Positions 26,079 through 34,720 of a stretch of 64,000 nucleotides of DNA are shown here, in pieces. The notes beneath the pieces are model-generated. The model did not search any database and had not been told where the DNA came from. It worked only from the letters and a program-made list of their open reading frames with translations. The stretch covers positions 19,625 to 83,624 of the forward strand of contig JAUIAO010000021.1 of the NCBI GenBank assembly GCA_030425425.1, in the 5' to 3' direction. The translations under genes and the position numbers were made by a program. The stretch comes from Bacteroidia bacterium (GTDB lineage Bacteria > Bacteroidota > Bacteroidia > Cytophagales > Cyclobacteriaceae). Position 1 is the first letter of the stretch; each line of letters opens with the position of its first letter.

Positions 26079-27563
26079 ATGAACTTCAAAATAATAGATT
26101 TATTCTCAGGAGCAGGAGGGCTAAGCACCGGAGCTTCGCAAGTGCCAGGAGTTGAGGTAATCGCCTGTGTCAATCATGATGAAGTAGCGATTAAAAGTCA
26201 CAAGGCCAACCATCCAAAAACGCTACACTTTACTGAAGATGTTCGGGATATGAAAGTTATTGAGCACTTGACAGCCTTGGTGAAATCAATGCGTAAAAAA
26301 GATCCGGAAACTAAGATTGTACTTTGGGCATCCCTCGAATGCACGAATTTTTCTAAAGCCAAAGGTGTATTACCACGTGAAGCGGATAGCCGAACGTTGG
26401 CCAACTATCTTGACTACTACATCGAGGCTTTTTCACCTGATGCTATGTGGATAGAGAATGTGGAAGAGTTTATGGCATGGGGAGAGCTGGACGAAAACGG
26501 AAAGCCAATATCCAAGAAGAAAGGAACAGATTATGTAGCATGGATTCAGCGTATTCAGGCATACGGATATCAGTTTGATTATCGTTTGTTGAATTCTGCC
26601 GATTTTGGAGCGTACACATCCAGAAGGAGGTATTTTGCTCAGTTTGTAAAACATGGTTTTCCTGTAGCATGGCCTGAGCCTACCCACTGTAAAAAAGGGA
26701 GTACAGATCTATTCGGAAAACTGAAACCTTGGAAAGCAGTAAAACATGTACTCGATTTCTCTGATAAAGGTCAATCTATCTTCACTCGCAAAAAACCACT
26801 TTCAGAAAACACACTCAAAAGGATTTACGCCGGACTCATCAAGTATGTAGCCAATGGAGATACTTCATTCCTAAAGCAGTACAATGGCGGTGGTACTGAT
26901 CAACGTGTACTCAGTATTGATCGTCCGGCCACATCTATCAGTACGAACAATCGTCATGCACTGGTTCAGCCTGACTTCATGATTCAGTACAATGGCAAAT
27001 CCACAGCCAATTCAGTCAATCAGCCTTGCAATACCATACCGACAAAAGACAGATTTCAGCTAGTATGGTTAGATAAGCAGTTCACCGGATCTAACAACCA
27101 TCAACCAGTTAGCCGACCTGCCGGAGCGGTACTCGGTAATGACAAACACGCGTTGGTAAGCGCCTTTCTGATGAACCCACAATTCAACTCGAATGGATCT
27201 AGCATAGATAAACCTTGCTTCACTCTCATAGCCAGAATGGACAAAAAACCACCGTACCTAGTGCAAGTGGATACAGGTGAGGTAGCAATTGCGGTTTACA
27301 AAACCGATAGCCCTACCATGATTTTGATAAAGCAATTCATGGCAGCTTATGGCATATCAGATATCTATATGAGAATGCTCAAAATCCCTGAACTACTCAG
27401 AATTCAAGGCTTTCCAGAGGACTATGTACTCCTTGGTACGCAGACACAGCAAAAAAAGTTTATCGGCAATGCGGTAGAAGTCACAATGGGTAAGTCACTG
27501 ATATCAGCTCAGATGATAGCCTTTGATGAAATCATTGTTCAATCTCATTCTATGGTAGGGTAA
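26079..27563 (+). CDS. dcm: DNA cytosine-5 methyltransferase
   Basis: A 494-residue enzyme. Motif I is DLFSGAGGLSTG, the catalytic loop is ASLECTNFSKAKG (Glu-Cys in place of the usual Pro-Cys), motif VI is MWIENVEEF, motif VIII is TSRRRYFAQF, and the C-terminal motif is GNAVEVTMGK. Between VIII and X are four degenerate repeats of about 30 residues (DRPATSISTNNRHALV, NQPCNTIPTKDRFQLV, SRPAGAVLGNDKHALV, DKPCFTLIARMDKKPP), presumably the target-recognition region. The ATG at 26079 is chosen because an upstream in-frame start would run through the preceding gene. It likely protects element DNA from restriction. Confidence 0.92.
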   Translation: MNFKIIDLFSGAGGLSTGASQVPGVEVIACVNHDEVAIKSHKANHPKTLHFTEDVRDMKVIEHLTALVKSMRKKDPETKIVLWASLECTNFSKAKGVLPREADSRTLANYLDYYIEAFSPDAMWIENVEEFMAWGELDENGKPISKKKGTDYVAWIQRIQAYGYQFDYRLLNSADFGAYTSRRRYFAQFVKHGFPVAWPEPTHCKKGSTDLFGKLKPWKAVKHVLDFSDKGQSIFTRKKPLSENTLKRIYAGLIKYVANGDTSFLKQYNGGGTDQRVLSIDRPATSISTNNRHALVQPDFMIQYNGKSTANSVNQPCNTIPTKDRFQLVWLDKQFTGSNNHQPVSRPAGAVLGNDKHALVSAFLMNPQFNSNGSSIDKPCFTLIARMDKKPPYLVQVDTGEVAIAVYKTDSPTMILIKQFMAAYGISDIYMRMLKIPELLRIQGFPEDYVLLGTQTQQKKFIGNAVEVTMGKSLISAQMIAFDEIIVQSHSMVG

Positions 27564-28333
27564 TGCTTCGCAGATTCGGCAACAAATCTAAGATGGCTCA
27601 GTATCTGGCACCAATGTTTCCACAGCATACCATGAGGATTGAGCTGTTCTTTGGCGCAGGTGGAGCTTACTTCAATTTGCCACGTCCAAAGTATGCGGTA
27701 CTCAATGATATCGATGATGATGTGTTCAATCTGTACATGGTTGTGCGTACGCGGAAGGAAGAATTTGTGTCTGCAGTCAAGCAATTGCCAATATCATCAT
27801 CATTGTTGACTCACTGGAAAACCAACCAGGAAACTGACCCACTTTATAAGGCCATACGCTTTGTGTTAGTGTCCAATTTTACAGTACATGGCAAAGGTTT
27901 CACCCTTAGATTAGGTCAGGAAAACGCGAAGAAGAGGATTTTAGAAAGTATAGATCTTGTCTTTGAGTACATCAATGAAGCTCAGATTACATGCTATGAT
28001 TTCCGTGAGGTAATTCCAAAGATTCAGTTTTCGGATCGATACGACAAAAAGCAATCTGCATTTGTGTACATGGATCCCGTATATCTTGAAACAGAACACA
28101 CCTACAGATGTCCGAAGTGGACAGAAGATGATACAGCCGACTGTATGGACATTATTCTCAATTGTGGCATTAAGTCCGCAATGAGTGAGTTTGATCATCC
28201 TAGAGTTCTGGGAATGGCCAAAGAACGAAACTTAAAAGTGTACCCGATAAAAAATCGGCGAAATATCAATAAGCGATCCAACGAGATCCTAATCACAAAT
28301 TATTTACCCAATTATCAACTTTTTGAACAATGA
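27563..28333 (+). CDS. dam: D12-class N6-adenine DNA methyltransferase
   Basis: A 256-residue protein of the Dam/DpnM class. It has the N-terminal RRFGNKSK, the S-adenosylmethionine motif ELFFGAGGAYF and motif IV as YMDPVY, where the usual third residue Pro is Val. The C-terminal ILITNYLP is as in relatives. It overlaps the cytosine methyltransferase stop by 1 bp (TAATG). No restriction endonuclease accompanies the two methylases. Confidence 0.88.
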   Translation: MLRRFGNKSKMAQYLAPMFPQHTMRIELFFGAGGAYFNLPRPKYAVLNDIDDDVFNLYMVVRTRKEEFVSAVKQLPISSSLLTHWKTNQETDPLYKAIRFVLVSNFTVHGKGFTLRLGQENAKKRILESIDLVFEYINEAQITCYDFREVIPKIQFSDRYDKKQSAFVYMDPVYLETEHTYRCPKWTEDDTADCMDIILNCGIKSAMSEFDHPRVLGMAKERNLKVYPIKNRRNINKRSNEILITNYLPNYQLFEQ

Positions 28334-28635
28334 AAAAACCAAGATGGAAACTAGATGGAGTCAATCTGATAGAGATCAGCTATGATTCTGCAAATTGGAA
28401 AATATGTCTTCTCGGACTAACATTTAAAAAGACTCACTCAGATCCAGAGGAACAGCATTTCATTTATAGACCATTGTTTCAGATCCGTGATGGATTTGTG
28501 CATGATATAGAATTCTCCATTTTCTTCATGGGATGGGAGTTTGATCTACCAAAATGGATGAAGAAAAAAGTGATAGAGTGCAATTGCGGACATGGAGCAG
28601 ATGTAAGTGGTATTTGTGGGTGTAAAGACTTGTAA
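28330..28635 (+). CDS. Hypothetical early protein with Cys-rich tail
   Basis: A 101-residue protein with a C-terminal Cys cluster (ECNCGHGADVSGICGC) that could bind a metal. 4-bp overlap with the adenine methyltransferase gene and 1-bp overlap with the next. Unknown family. Confidence 0.5.
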   Translation: MKKPRWKLDGVNLIEISYDSANWKICLLGLTFKKTHSDPEEQHFIYRPLFQIRDGFVHDIEFSIFFMGWEFDLPKWMKKKVIECNCGHGADVSGICGCKDL

Positions 28636-28889
28636 TGATGAAAACCACAAAAAAGGAGATCTATTTGAAAGTAGAATACTACTCTCGTGAGATCACAGAT
28701 ATTAAACCAAGCTTTCATACAATATTCAGGATCTATTATGACAGTCTGAAATTGATTAGTAAAGTACTATATCATGTAAGTGAAAATCCTTGGCATCCAA
28801 ATAATGATCATTCCTATGATATTTTTCAAAGTATCAATGAATGCTTCGAACAATTAGAAATAATCAGATTGAAAAGTAAAGGCTTGTAA
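28635..28889 (+). CDS. Hypothetical early protein
   Basis: An 84-residue soluble helical protein (YYDSLKLISKVLYHVSENPW). Its start and stop each touch the neighbouring genes by 1 bp. Unknown family. Confidence 0.5.
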   Translation: MMKTTKKEIYLKVEYYSREITDIKPSFHTIFRIYYDSLKLISKVLYHVSENPWHPNNDHSYDIFQSINECFEQLEIIRLKSKGL

Positions 28890-29089
28890 TGATGACCAAT
28901 CCAGATATCAAATTCCAATGGCATGAGCTAGATCCAGGATTCGGAGGCTATGCCAGTGTAGAGATAGGGAAGGGACATCACTTTCAAGTACTCACGACAC
29001 CTATTAGTACACAATCACAGCAAGATCATTTTATCATTCTTCATCAAAAAATAGAACATGCAATACGAAAAAGCACTGAAAATAGCTGA
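28889..29089 (+). CDS. Hypothetical early protein
   Basis: A 66-residue protein (FQWHELDPGFGGYASVEIG). Its last 32 bp overlap the start of the nucleotidyltransferase gene. Unknown family. Confidence 0.45.
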   Translation: MMTNPDIKFQWHELDPGFGGYASVEIGKGHHFQVLTTPISTQSQQDHFIILHQKIEHAIRKSTENS

Positions 29090-29546
29090 GTCTGTATTGG
29101 CTCAGCTTTCACCACACTGTGAGCGAATAGAGATTGCCGGAAGCATTCGTCGTAAGAAACCAGAAGTAAAGGACATAGAGATAGTGGCTATCCCTAAGCC
29201 CTATGAAACCGGACTATTTGCCAATGGCATAGTGCCAATAGTGGAGCAATGGCAAAAGGTAAAAGGAGAGCTACCCTGCAAGTACACACAGCGCGTACTA
29301 CCAGAGGGTATCAAGCTAGATTTATTCTTTGCCACTCGCGAAAATTGGGGACTCATCTTCGCCATCCGTACAGGCAGTGCTGAGTACTCACACAAAGTAC
29401 TCGGTTCGGCATGGGTGAAGAAAGGCTATCACTCAAATGGAGGTTATTTGTACGCAGGAAATCAGCGAATCACAGTACTGGAGGAAAAGGATCTATTCGA
29501 GCGAATAGGAGTGGACTATGTAGAACCAGAAATCAGAAACTTATGA
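29058..29546 (+). CDS. Pol-beta-like nucleotidyltransferase
   Basis: A 162-residue protein that looks like a stand-alone palm and thumb of family X polymerases. It has the helix-hairpin start, AGSIRRKKPEVKDIEIVA (Gly-Ser plus the Asp-x-Glu metal site), the third acidic residue in IKLDLFF, and AIRTGSAEYSHKVL. There is no lyase or 3'-5' exonuclease domain. Such small enzymes occur in Bacteroidota phages and may fill gaps or repair ends. It is coupled to the next gene by an ATGA overlap. Confidence 0.75.
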   Translation: MQYEKALKIAESVLAQLSPHCERIEIAGSIRRKKPEVKDIEIVAIPKPYETGLFANGIVPIVEQWQKVKGELPCKYTQRVLPEGIKLDLFFATRENWGLIFAIRTGSAEYSHKVLGSAWVKKGYHSNGGYLYAGNQRITVLEEKDLFERIGVDYVEPEIRNL

Positions 29547-29989
29547 GCAAGCCACAGCAAAGTAAGCGCAAAAGGAATCGACGGAAAATCAATAAATATT
29601 TCAAATACATCAATAAAATGAATACCAATACCAGAACAGAGCAATTCGAAGCAAAACAACGGTCAATGTCTGACCAGGAGCTTATTGAGATTGCAGAAAA
29701 GCAACTATCCAAACTCTGTGAAACGAGCTGCAAATCTTTCACAATGTCAATCCCTCCAATGGTGGATGATACTGACATGATCTATGGAGAATTGATCAGA
29801 AGGTTTAAGGAAAACACTTCACTTTCTAAAGAGAAAATTATCAATGCGTCAATCGAGGCATCTTCTGAAATTCTAATAAAAGCTTTTTATACCTGTCAGC
29901 TCAAGGATGGAATAACAGGCACAATAGTCAATGACCCAACTGGCGATACATTCAGCTTAGAATTCAAAAAAGTGAAAGATGAAAAATAA
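29543..29989 (+). CDS. Hypothetical early protein
   Basis: 148 residues from the ATG that overlaps the preceding stop (ATGA). The N-terminus is very basic (SKRKRNRRKINKYFK); the rest is helical with MSIPPMVDDTDMIYGELIRR. Unknown family. A longer frame upstream exists but would run inside the nucleotidyltransferase gene. Confidence 0.5.
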   Translation: MSKPQQSKRKRNRRKINKYFKYINKMNTNTRTEQFEAKQRSMSDQELIEIAEKQLSKLCETSCKSFTMSIPPMVDDTDMIYGELIRRFKENTSLSKEKIINASIEASSEILIKAFYTCQLKDGITGTIVNDPTGDTFSLEFKKVKDEK

Positions 29990-30239
29990 CATGAAAAAAT
30001 TTTGGTACGAATCAAACGCATGGTTTGGGTACATCGATTCATTAGAAAAACTCAAAGAAATGCTGAAAGCTCAATTGGAAGAGCCAAATGGACATTACTC
30101 CATTTATCAGATACTATCAATCTCTAAGCAACATCGTGATGGTGGAGATAAGTACGGCACATACTTGGAATATTCAGGTGAAATTACCCTGATAGATTTC
30201 CTGAAAAATGAATGTTTTGATTTTAGTGAGTTGTATTAA
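29979..30239 (+). CDS. Hypothetical early protein
   Basis: An 86-residue soluble protein rich in aromatic residues (KFWYESNAWFGYIDSLEKL). Overlaps the preceding gene by 11 bp. Unknown family. Confidence 0.5.
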   Translation: MKNNMKKFWYESNAWFGYIDSLEKLKEMLKAQLEEPNGHYSIYQILSISKQHRDGGDKYGTYLEYSGEITLIDFLKNECFDFSELY

Positions 30240-30286
30240 TATTCCCTTACATAAATTAAATTAGTAACTCAAATTCAGATAGACCT

Positions 30287-30655
30287 ATGACCGATCATAT
30301 TTGTCCTTCATGTGGAAAAAAAGCTCATGATTTTACTAAAGAAGAGCCGATGGAATGTGTGCCTCCTTACGATGTTTTAGTATTTGGTGAGCATGTTTTT
30401 AATCAAGAATATAGAAAAGCACTTTTTAATCAATTTCCGACGTACACTACTGAAGAGGTAGTTGGTTCTTATTTGGGCTATAACCCTCATTTTCCAAGTC
30501 AAAGAGCTTGGCTTGAAGCGCAAGAAAACAATAAGCTACTAAATGGAAGAATATCTGAATGCTGTGGTGCACCAGTTGATTGGGACGAAGATCCAGAAGA
30601 TCCATTTTGTACCAATTGTCTATCTGAATGTGATTATTTAGAGGTTGAGATTTAA
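30287..30655 (+). CDS. Zinc-ribbon protein
   Basis: A 122-residue protein with Cys pairs at both ends: CPSCGKKAHD at the N-terminus, and ECCGAPVDWDEDPEDPFC with NCLSEC at the C-terminus. It probably binds one or two zinc ions. It ends the early operon, 9 bp before a convergent HTH gene. Confidence 0.55.
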   Translation: MTDHICPSCGKKAHDFTKEEPMECVPPYDVLVFGEHVFNQEYRKALFNQFPTYTTEEVVGSYLGYNPHFPSQRAWLEAQENNKLLNGRISECCGAPVDWDEDPEDPFCTNCLSECDYLEVEI

Positions 30656-30663
30656 TAAACTAA

Positions 30664-30852
30664 TCAATCCCCATCAATATACATTTCTCTGAATTTTTTA
30701 ATTACCAGAGGACTCAAATGTTCTCGTGGTTTCAGATTGAAAGGCCTCAACATTTTTCTAACTGTAGATGATCTTAGGTTAAGCTCTTTAGCAATGGTTT
30801 CTCGTGTAGTAGGATAGGTGATACCAGGGAATTTTACTTCTTCTGATTTCAT
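30664..30852 (-). CDS. Small HTH protein, candidate late regulator
   Basis: A 62-residue protein with a helix-turn-helix (TRETIAKELNLRSSTVRKMLR) and little else. It is transcribed away from the late operon, with the iteron-like repeats between, so it is a good candidate for the protein binding those repeats. That role is inferred from position. Confidence 0.6.
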   Translation of the reverse strand: MKSEEVKFPGITYPTTRETIAKELNLRSSTVRKMLRPFNLKPREHLSPLVIKKFREMYIDGD

Positions 30853-30888
30853 CTATTAAGGTTTTGTGTATACATCAAAGATAAGGAC

Positions 30889-30988
30889 ATTTATTGCCAC
30901 TGATTGCAGATTAACCGTGTTTATCAACGAAAAACAGCAAAAAAATACGTTGATTGACACTCATTGACGTTTATTGTCACTCATTGAT
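30889..30988. repeat. Three iteron-like 20-bp repeats upstream of the late operon
   Basis: ATTTATTGCCACTGATTGCA (30889-30908), GTTGATTGACACTCATTGAC (30949-30968) and GTTTATTGTCACTCATTGAT (30969-30988). The last two are in direct tandem; consensus GTTTATTGnCACTCATTGA. They lie between the divergent small HTH gene and the late operon, so they are either regulatory sites or origin iterons. Confidence 0.6.
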
Positions 30989-31026
30989 TTTCCCCTTTTG
31001 CCTGTACGCACACTCTGTACGTAATA

Positions 31027-31503
31027 TTGTCTCGAACGAACAATGATGCGTACACTTTGAGTTTGGCTAAGAATCTATTCATTTTCACAGGAGTTGGGGC
31101 TATTATTTACATAGCTGCAAGACCATTTGCCCAAAAATACATTTCGGCAATGGATGTGAATACTTTCTCCATCGCTGGTATCAAACGATTCAAATTGTCA
31201 TGGACAGACATCAAGTTTGATCTCGTCTGTGATTATATCAACAATTCAGATTTGAGCATACCAGTTGAAAACATTGTAGTCAAAGTTTACCGACTCAATG
31301 GAGAAAGCGAAGAAGAATTAGGAGTATCTCGGCCAAATATGGGAGTGGAGCTGAAAGCAAAGCAAACGACTACTTTCAGTATTCCGATGAATGTTCCACT
31401 TGGTAGCATAGGTGGTATTCTGAAAGCTTCCAAATACAGAGTGCGAGTATGGATCACGGTTCAGGGAATTCAGATTGAGGATGTAAAAGATATCAGTTTA
31501 TGA
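31027..31503 (+). CDS. Membrane-anchored LEA14-like beta protein
   Basis: 158 residues from a TTG start; no earlier ATG fits. A transmembrane helix near 12-32 (NLFIFTGVGAIIYIAA) is followed by a beta-rich domain with DYINNSDLSIPVENIVVKVYR, resembling the LEA14/Why-like fold. It is the first gene of the late operon, and its stop overlaps the next start by 4 bp. Possibly a virion or host-membrane component. Confidence 0.6.
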   Translation: MSRTNNDAYTLSLAKNLFIFTGVGAIIYIAARPFAQKYISAMDVNTFSIAGIKRFKLSWTDIKFDLVCDYINNSDLSIPVENIVVKVYRLNGESEEELGVSRPNMGVELKAKQTTTFSIPMNVPLGSIGGILKASKYRVRVWITVQGIQIEDVKDISL

Positions 31504-33347
31504 GCCGTACACTTTCCACATATCCGGTCACTTATCTCAACGGCATGGGCGTTGTAGCCTCTGGACGTAGAAAAGTATATACTGGCAGCAAGTGGGATAG
31601 GTTCTATCCACAGCGTACACCAAAGGAGGTTCAGCTAGGCACTGGTAACAGCTATTTCACCCTTGATGAAATGGTGAAGCGTATCAAAACAGACTATCAC
31701 GAAGCTCAGAAAATAGCTGATAAGCTTTATGATCCGAATCTCAATCAATTCCTCAAAAACATTTTCCAGCACGTTTACAGCAACTTCCAATACAAACCGG
31801 ATCCACGCAACAGGGAACAAATCAAAGGAGTAGGCGGCAGCTATTACATGCGATTAGACGGTATCGACTGTGACGATATGGCATTTCTGATAGGAACTAT
31901 TCTGTATGCCAAAGGAGTCACTTTCGCACTTCGAAAAATCGCTATGAACAGTACAGGGGATTTCTCACATGTGTACGTAGTTGTACCCAAGTCAAAAGGA
32001 TTACCAACCAATGTGAGAGCCAATTATCACGTGGTAGATCCGGTACTTGATACCTACGACTTTGAATATCCAGAAAATCAAGTTCCAAAATATTACGACG
32101 AAGTAATGGTAACATCTACTGCAAGCATGAACGGACTAACCGGACTTTTGAACGGTATCGAAAATTATAACCTTGACACTAAGGAGGGTTGGGAGCAACT
32201 AAGAAATGACGTGTTGATGGGGCGTGAAGATGCTCCAGAACCATACACCACACAGCAATTCATTGAGAGAGTCAGTGAACTAATCAATGTATGGGATGTG
32301 CCAGAAGTACGGGAATATACCATTGAGCAGCTTCACGAAGAAGAGGATGAAGTTGCAGCCATGCAAGGGCTGGATGGTAGAAAGAAGTTCTTCAAAAATG
32401 CCCTCAAAAAGGTAAAGAAAACTGTTAAAAAAATTGGTAAAACGAAAGTTGCCAAGATTATATCAGCTCCTGTAAAGTTTGCTGCAAAAGTTACTACAGC
32501 TCCTTTGCGACTAGCAGCCAGGGAAGGTATCAAACTGTGGTTTAAGAAGCTCGGTAAGAAAAAGGCAAAGTCATTATGGCCGGGACTATACAGTCAAGCT
32601 CAGGCACAGGCTAAGGGTATTGACTTGTCAGATTGGAGAAAACGACAGGATAATTGGGAAAAGGTTAAGAAGATTTTTAAGGGATTAGGTGGAAACCCTA
32701 AAAAACTGGCTTGGGCAATCCATGATGGAGCCAAAGAAGTCGCTGGAAGAAAGTCATGGTTTTTGTCAATGAGTGAAGTTTGGAATAACTCTCTCAATGA
32801 GGCCATGTACTATGAAGATGATTATGATGATCAGGCTTTGAATGGTATGGGTGAAGTAGCTACGGCTACAGCCACTGCAGCTGCATCTACTTTCATAGCA
32901 GCCATCCTGAAAATACTCAACGGGACTTCTGATGATCCGAAGGTGAAAGGGGTAACAGATCTTGTGAATAATAGTAAGGAGCTATTTGATAAAATCAGTG
33001 AGAAAAAAGATCAGGCAAGTGAATTGATCAATAAGGTTTCTCCTGGAAGTCCACAGAGTCAAAAGCAATCGATTATTCCGGTAGATGAACCTTCAATTCC
33101 TGTTAAAAGCGATCCGAATCCAGGCGATGAAAACTTCTGGGACAAGAATAAGAATGCAATCTTAATTGGTGGCGGATCTGTATTGGCCATTGGAACGGCA
33201 GCATTGGCGTACTCAATGAGTAAAAAGAAAAAATCCAAAAAGCTCTCAGGCATAGATGGTACTAAGAAAAAAAGTACCAGTAAGAAAACCTCAACAACTA
33301 AGAAAAGTACCTCAGCAAAAAGGCGAAATAAAACCATAACGATCTAA
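31500..33347 (+). CDS. Transglutaminase-fold late protein with Lys-rich tail
   Basis: A 615-residue protein. Residues about 50-195 carry a transglutaminase/papain-type triad: Cys124 (GIDCDDMAFL), His157 (DFSHVYVV) and Asp180 (YHVVDPV). Residues 293-440 are strongly basic and helical, 452-472 hydrophobic, 552-572 a transmembrane helix, and the tail a run of Lys/Ser/Thr. Motifs LNGMG (13), MNGLT (210), LNGIE (217), MQGLDG (288), LNGMG (447) and LSGIDG (581) fall between these segments. It may be a virion protein and possibly a maturation protease. The family is not named. Confidence 0.65.
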   Translation: MSRTLSTYPVTYLNGMGVVASGRRKVYTGSKWDRFYPQRTPKEVQLGTGNSYFTLDEMVKRIKTDYHEAQKIADKLYDPNLNQFLKNIFQHVYSNFQYKPDPRNREQIKGVGGSYYMRLDGIDCDDMAFLIGTILYAKGVTFALRKIAMNSTGDFSHVYVVVPKSKGLPTNVRANYHVVDPVLDTYDFEYPENQVPKYYDEVMVTSTASMNGLTGLLNGIENYNLDTKEGWEQLRNDVLMGREDAPEPYTTQQFIERVSELINVWDVPEVREYTIEQLHEEEDEVAAMQGLDGRKKFFKNALKKVKKTVKKIGKTKVAKIISAPVKFAAKVTTAPLRLAAREGIKLWFKKLGKKKAKSLWPGLYSQAQAQAKGIDLSDWRKRQDNWEKVKKIFKGLGGNPKKLAWAIHDGAKEVAGRKSWFLSMSEVWNNSLNEAMYYEDDYDDQALNGMGEVATATATAAASTFIAAILKILNGTSDDPKVKGVTDLVNNSKELFDKISEKKDQASELINKVSPGSPQSQKQSIIPVDEPSIPVKSDPNPGDENFWDKNKNAILIGGGSVLAIGTAALAYSMSKKKKSKKLSGIDGTKKKSTSKKTSTTKKSTSAKRRNKTITI

Positions 33348-33356
33348 TTGTTAACA

Positions 33357-33923
33357 ATGGAAAATAGCGAAAAAACAAAGAAGGCGCTCATAGATAGCGC
33401 GGTAATCGTTGGTACTTCGACCTTGGGTCTTATGGGTGCTAACGCAGCGGAAAATAACCTTGATGGTTATATCGGTCCCGGTGTTGCTACCGGAGCGGGA
33501 GTTCTAACCTTGGCATTTGCTCCGAAATGGGCAAAACCTGCCGGAGGTGTACTCACAGCATACGGAGTATTCTCAGGTATCAAAAAGTTGGTATTCAAAC
33601 CTAATAAGAGAAGAACTGGCCTATTGGCAGAGGTAGAAGAAATTCTTCCTGGTTACATGTTGCCAGCGGAGCAAGCGCCTACCACTCAAGTGGCTACAAC
33701 AGTGGATAACCCGAATAACACTTTGAGAGATAAAATCCAGAGTGGCATTCAGAGGGTGAAACTGTCCCTCGGCATGAAAGGTCTGGAAGAAGGTGGAGAT
33801 ATGAGAGCAGCTCTGGCAGGTGCTTCTATCAATGGTCTTGATGAGGCTTTAACAGGTCAGCAGGATGTTGAAATAGCTCAGGCATTGGCCGGTAAGCAGT
33901 TCGACTTTGCAGAGGTATTGTAA
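33357..33923 (+). CDS. Membrane late protein
   Basis: 188 residues from the ATG of MENSEKTKKALIDSAVIVG; a TTG three codons earlier is possible. Hydrophobic Gly/Ala-rich segments lie at about 12-30 and 40-75 (GPGVATGAGVLTLAFAPKWA). The C-terminal half has MKGLE (140) and INGLD (158), matching motifs in the preceding protein. Likely a small membrane or virion component. Confidence 0.6.
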   Translation: MENSEKTKKALIDSAVIVGTSTLGLMGANAAENNLDGYIGPGVATGAGVLTLAFAPKWAKPAGGVLTAYGVFSGIKKLVFKPNKRRTGLLAEVEEILPGYMLPAEQAPTTQVATTVDNPNNTLRDKIQSGIQRVKLSLGMKGLEEGGDMRAALAGASINGLDEALTGQQDVEIAQALAGKQFDFAEVL

Positions 33924-33989
33924 GTGATAAAAACATCGACAGCAGCAACAAGATGTAAAAAACAGAATCACTATTAAAAATTCAATAAG

Positions 33990-34619
33990 ATGAAATCAAT
34001 GATTATTCACGGTGAAAACCGAGCGATTGAATTCCTTCAATCAGCAAAAAATATTTCAAGACTTGCGGGCGAAACGAAGGAAAAAATCAAATCAGGAGCT
34101 ATGAAATTAGTGCCTGGTAGATTGTATGTAAGGAAAGATCTTACTAATGCCTCTGGTACTCAGGATCTAGTCATAAGTGGCGAAACCAAAGACCAAGGAT
34201 TGAGAAACTTTGACAATGCGAAATTGCCAAGTGACAATCCGTTCATCATTGCAGCGATCAAAGTTGCTGGGATTGAAACAGCCGAGGCAAACCCTGCCAA
34301 TGTTGTGGATTACACGTCTGTAAGAAAGAATCTTCCAGCAGGTTTGGTGAATTCCAAACTGGAAATCTTTCAGGACGGTGGCAAAATCCTCGAATTGGAG
34401 GTTGTAGAGGCTACTACCAACAGTGTAACTGCCAGCGTAGTAGGGTCTGATGATGTTCGTCAGTTGGAGCAAATGGCTTTGTTGGTTGACAACAGAGAGT
34501 TTGAATGGAAAATCACTACTCCAAAAGGAGTTGCGATATCCCCTGCCAATGGAGCTAACAAGCTTCATGTAGAAGTGATGCTTCTTGGATGGGAGATCAG
34601 AAAAGATACAGCGGTATAA
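33990..34619 (+). CDS. Candidate major coat protein
   Basis: A 209-residue soluble protein. The N-terminal 40 residues are helical and basic; the rest is predicted mainly beta (LVPGRLYVRKDL, KLEIFQDGGKILELEVVE, LHVEVMLLGWEIRKD). It has no signal or membrane segment. It is the only late gene followed by a strong terminator, as expected for a highly expressed coat protein. The size would suit a single jelly-roll. This is inference; I see no diagnostic motif. Confidence 0.45.
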   Translation: MKSMIIHGENRAIEFLQSAKNISRLAGETKEKIKSGAMKLVPGRLYVRKDLTNASGTQDLVISGETKDQGLRNFDNAKLPSDNPFIIAAIKVAGIETAEANPANVVDYTSVRKNLPAGLVNSKLEIFQDGGKILELEVVEATTNSVTASVVGSDDVRQLEQMALLVDNREFEWKITTPKGVAISPANGANKLHVEVMLLGWEIRKDTAV

Positions 34620-34670
34620 AAGCCTTGTTGCTGGGAGAGAGTTTTCTTACATAGCTGTTTGAGAACGATG

Positions 34671-34705
34671 AGTCCCGTGCAAGTCACGGGACTATTTTCA
34701 ATTTT
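34671..34705 (+). terminator. Terminator or attenuator after candidate coat gene
   Basis: AGTCCCGTG and CACGGGACT form a 9-bp perfect stem around CAAGT, followed by a T-rich stretch. It lies in the middle of the late operon, so partial termination would enrich the promoter-proximal genes. Confidence 0.8.
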
Positions 34706-34720
34706 TAATTAAGAATTCAA

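Noticed and set aside
31003..31023. TGTACGCA and TGTACGTA before the late operon as a specific operator
   Set aside because: An almost identical pair occurs within a coding region at 25.32-25.35 kb, so it is probably part of the general GTAC richness.
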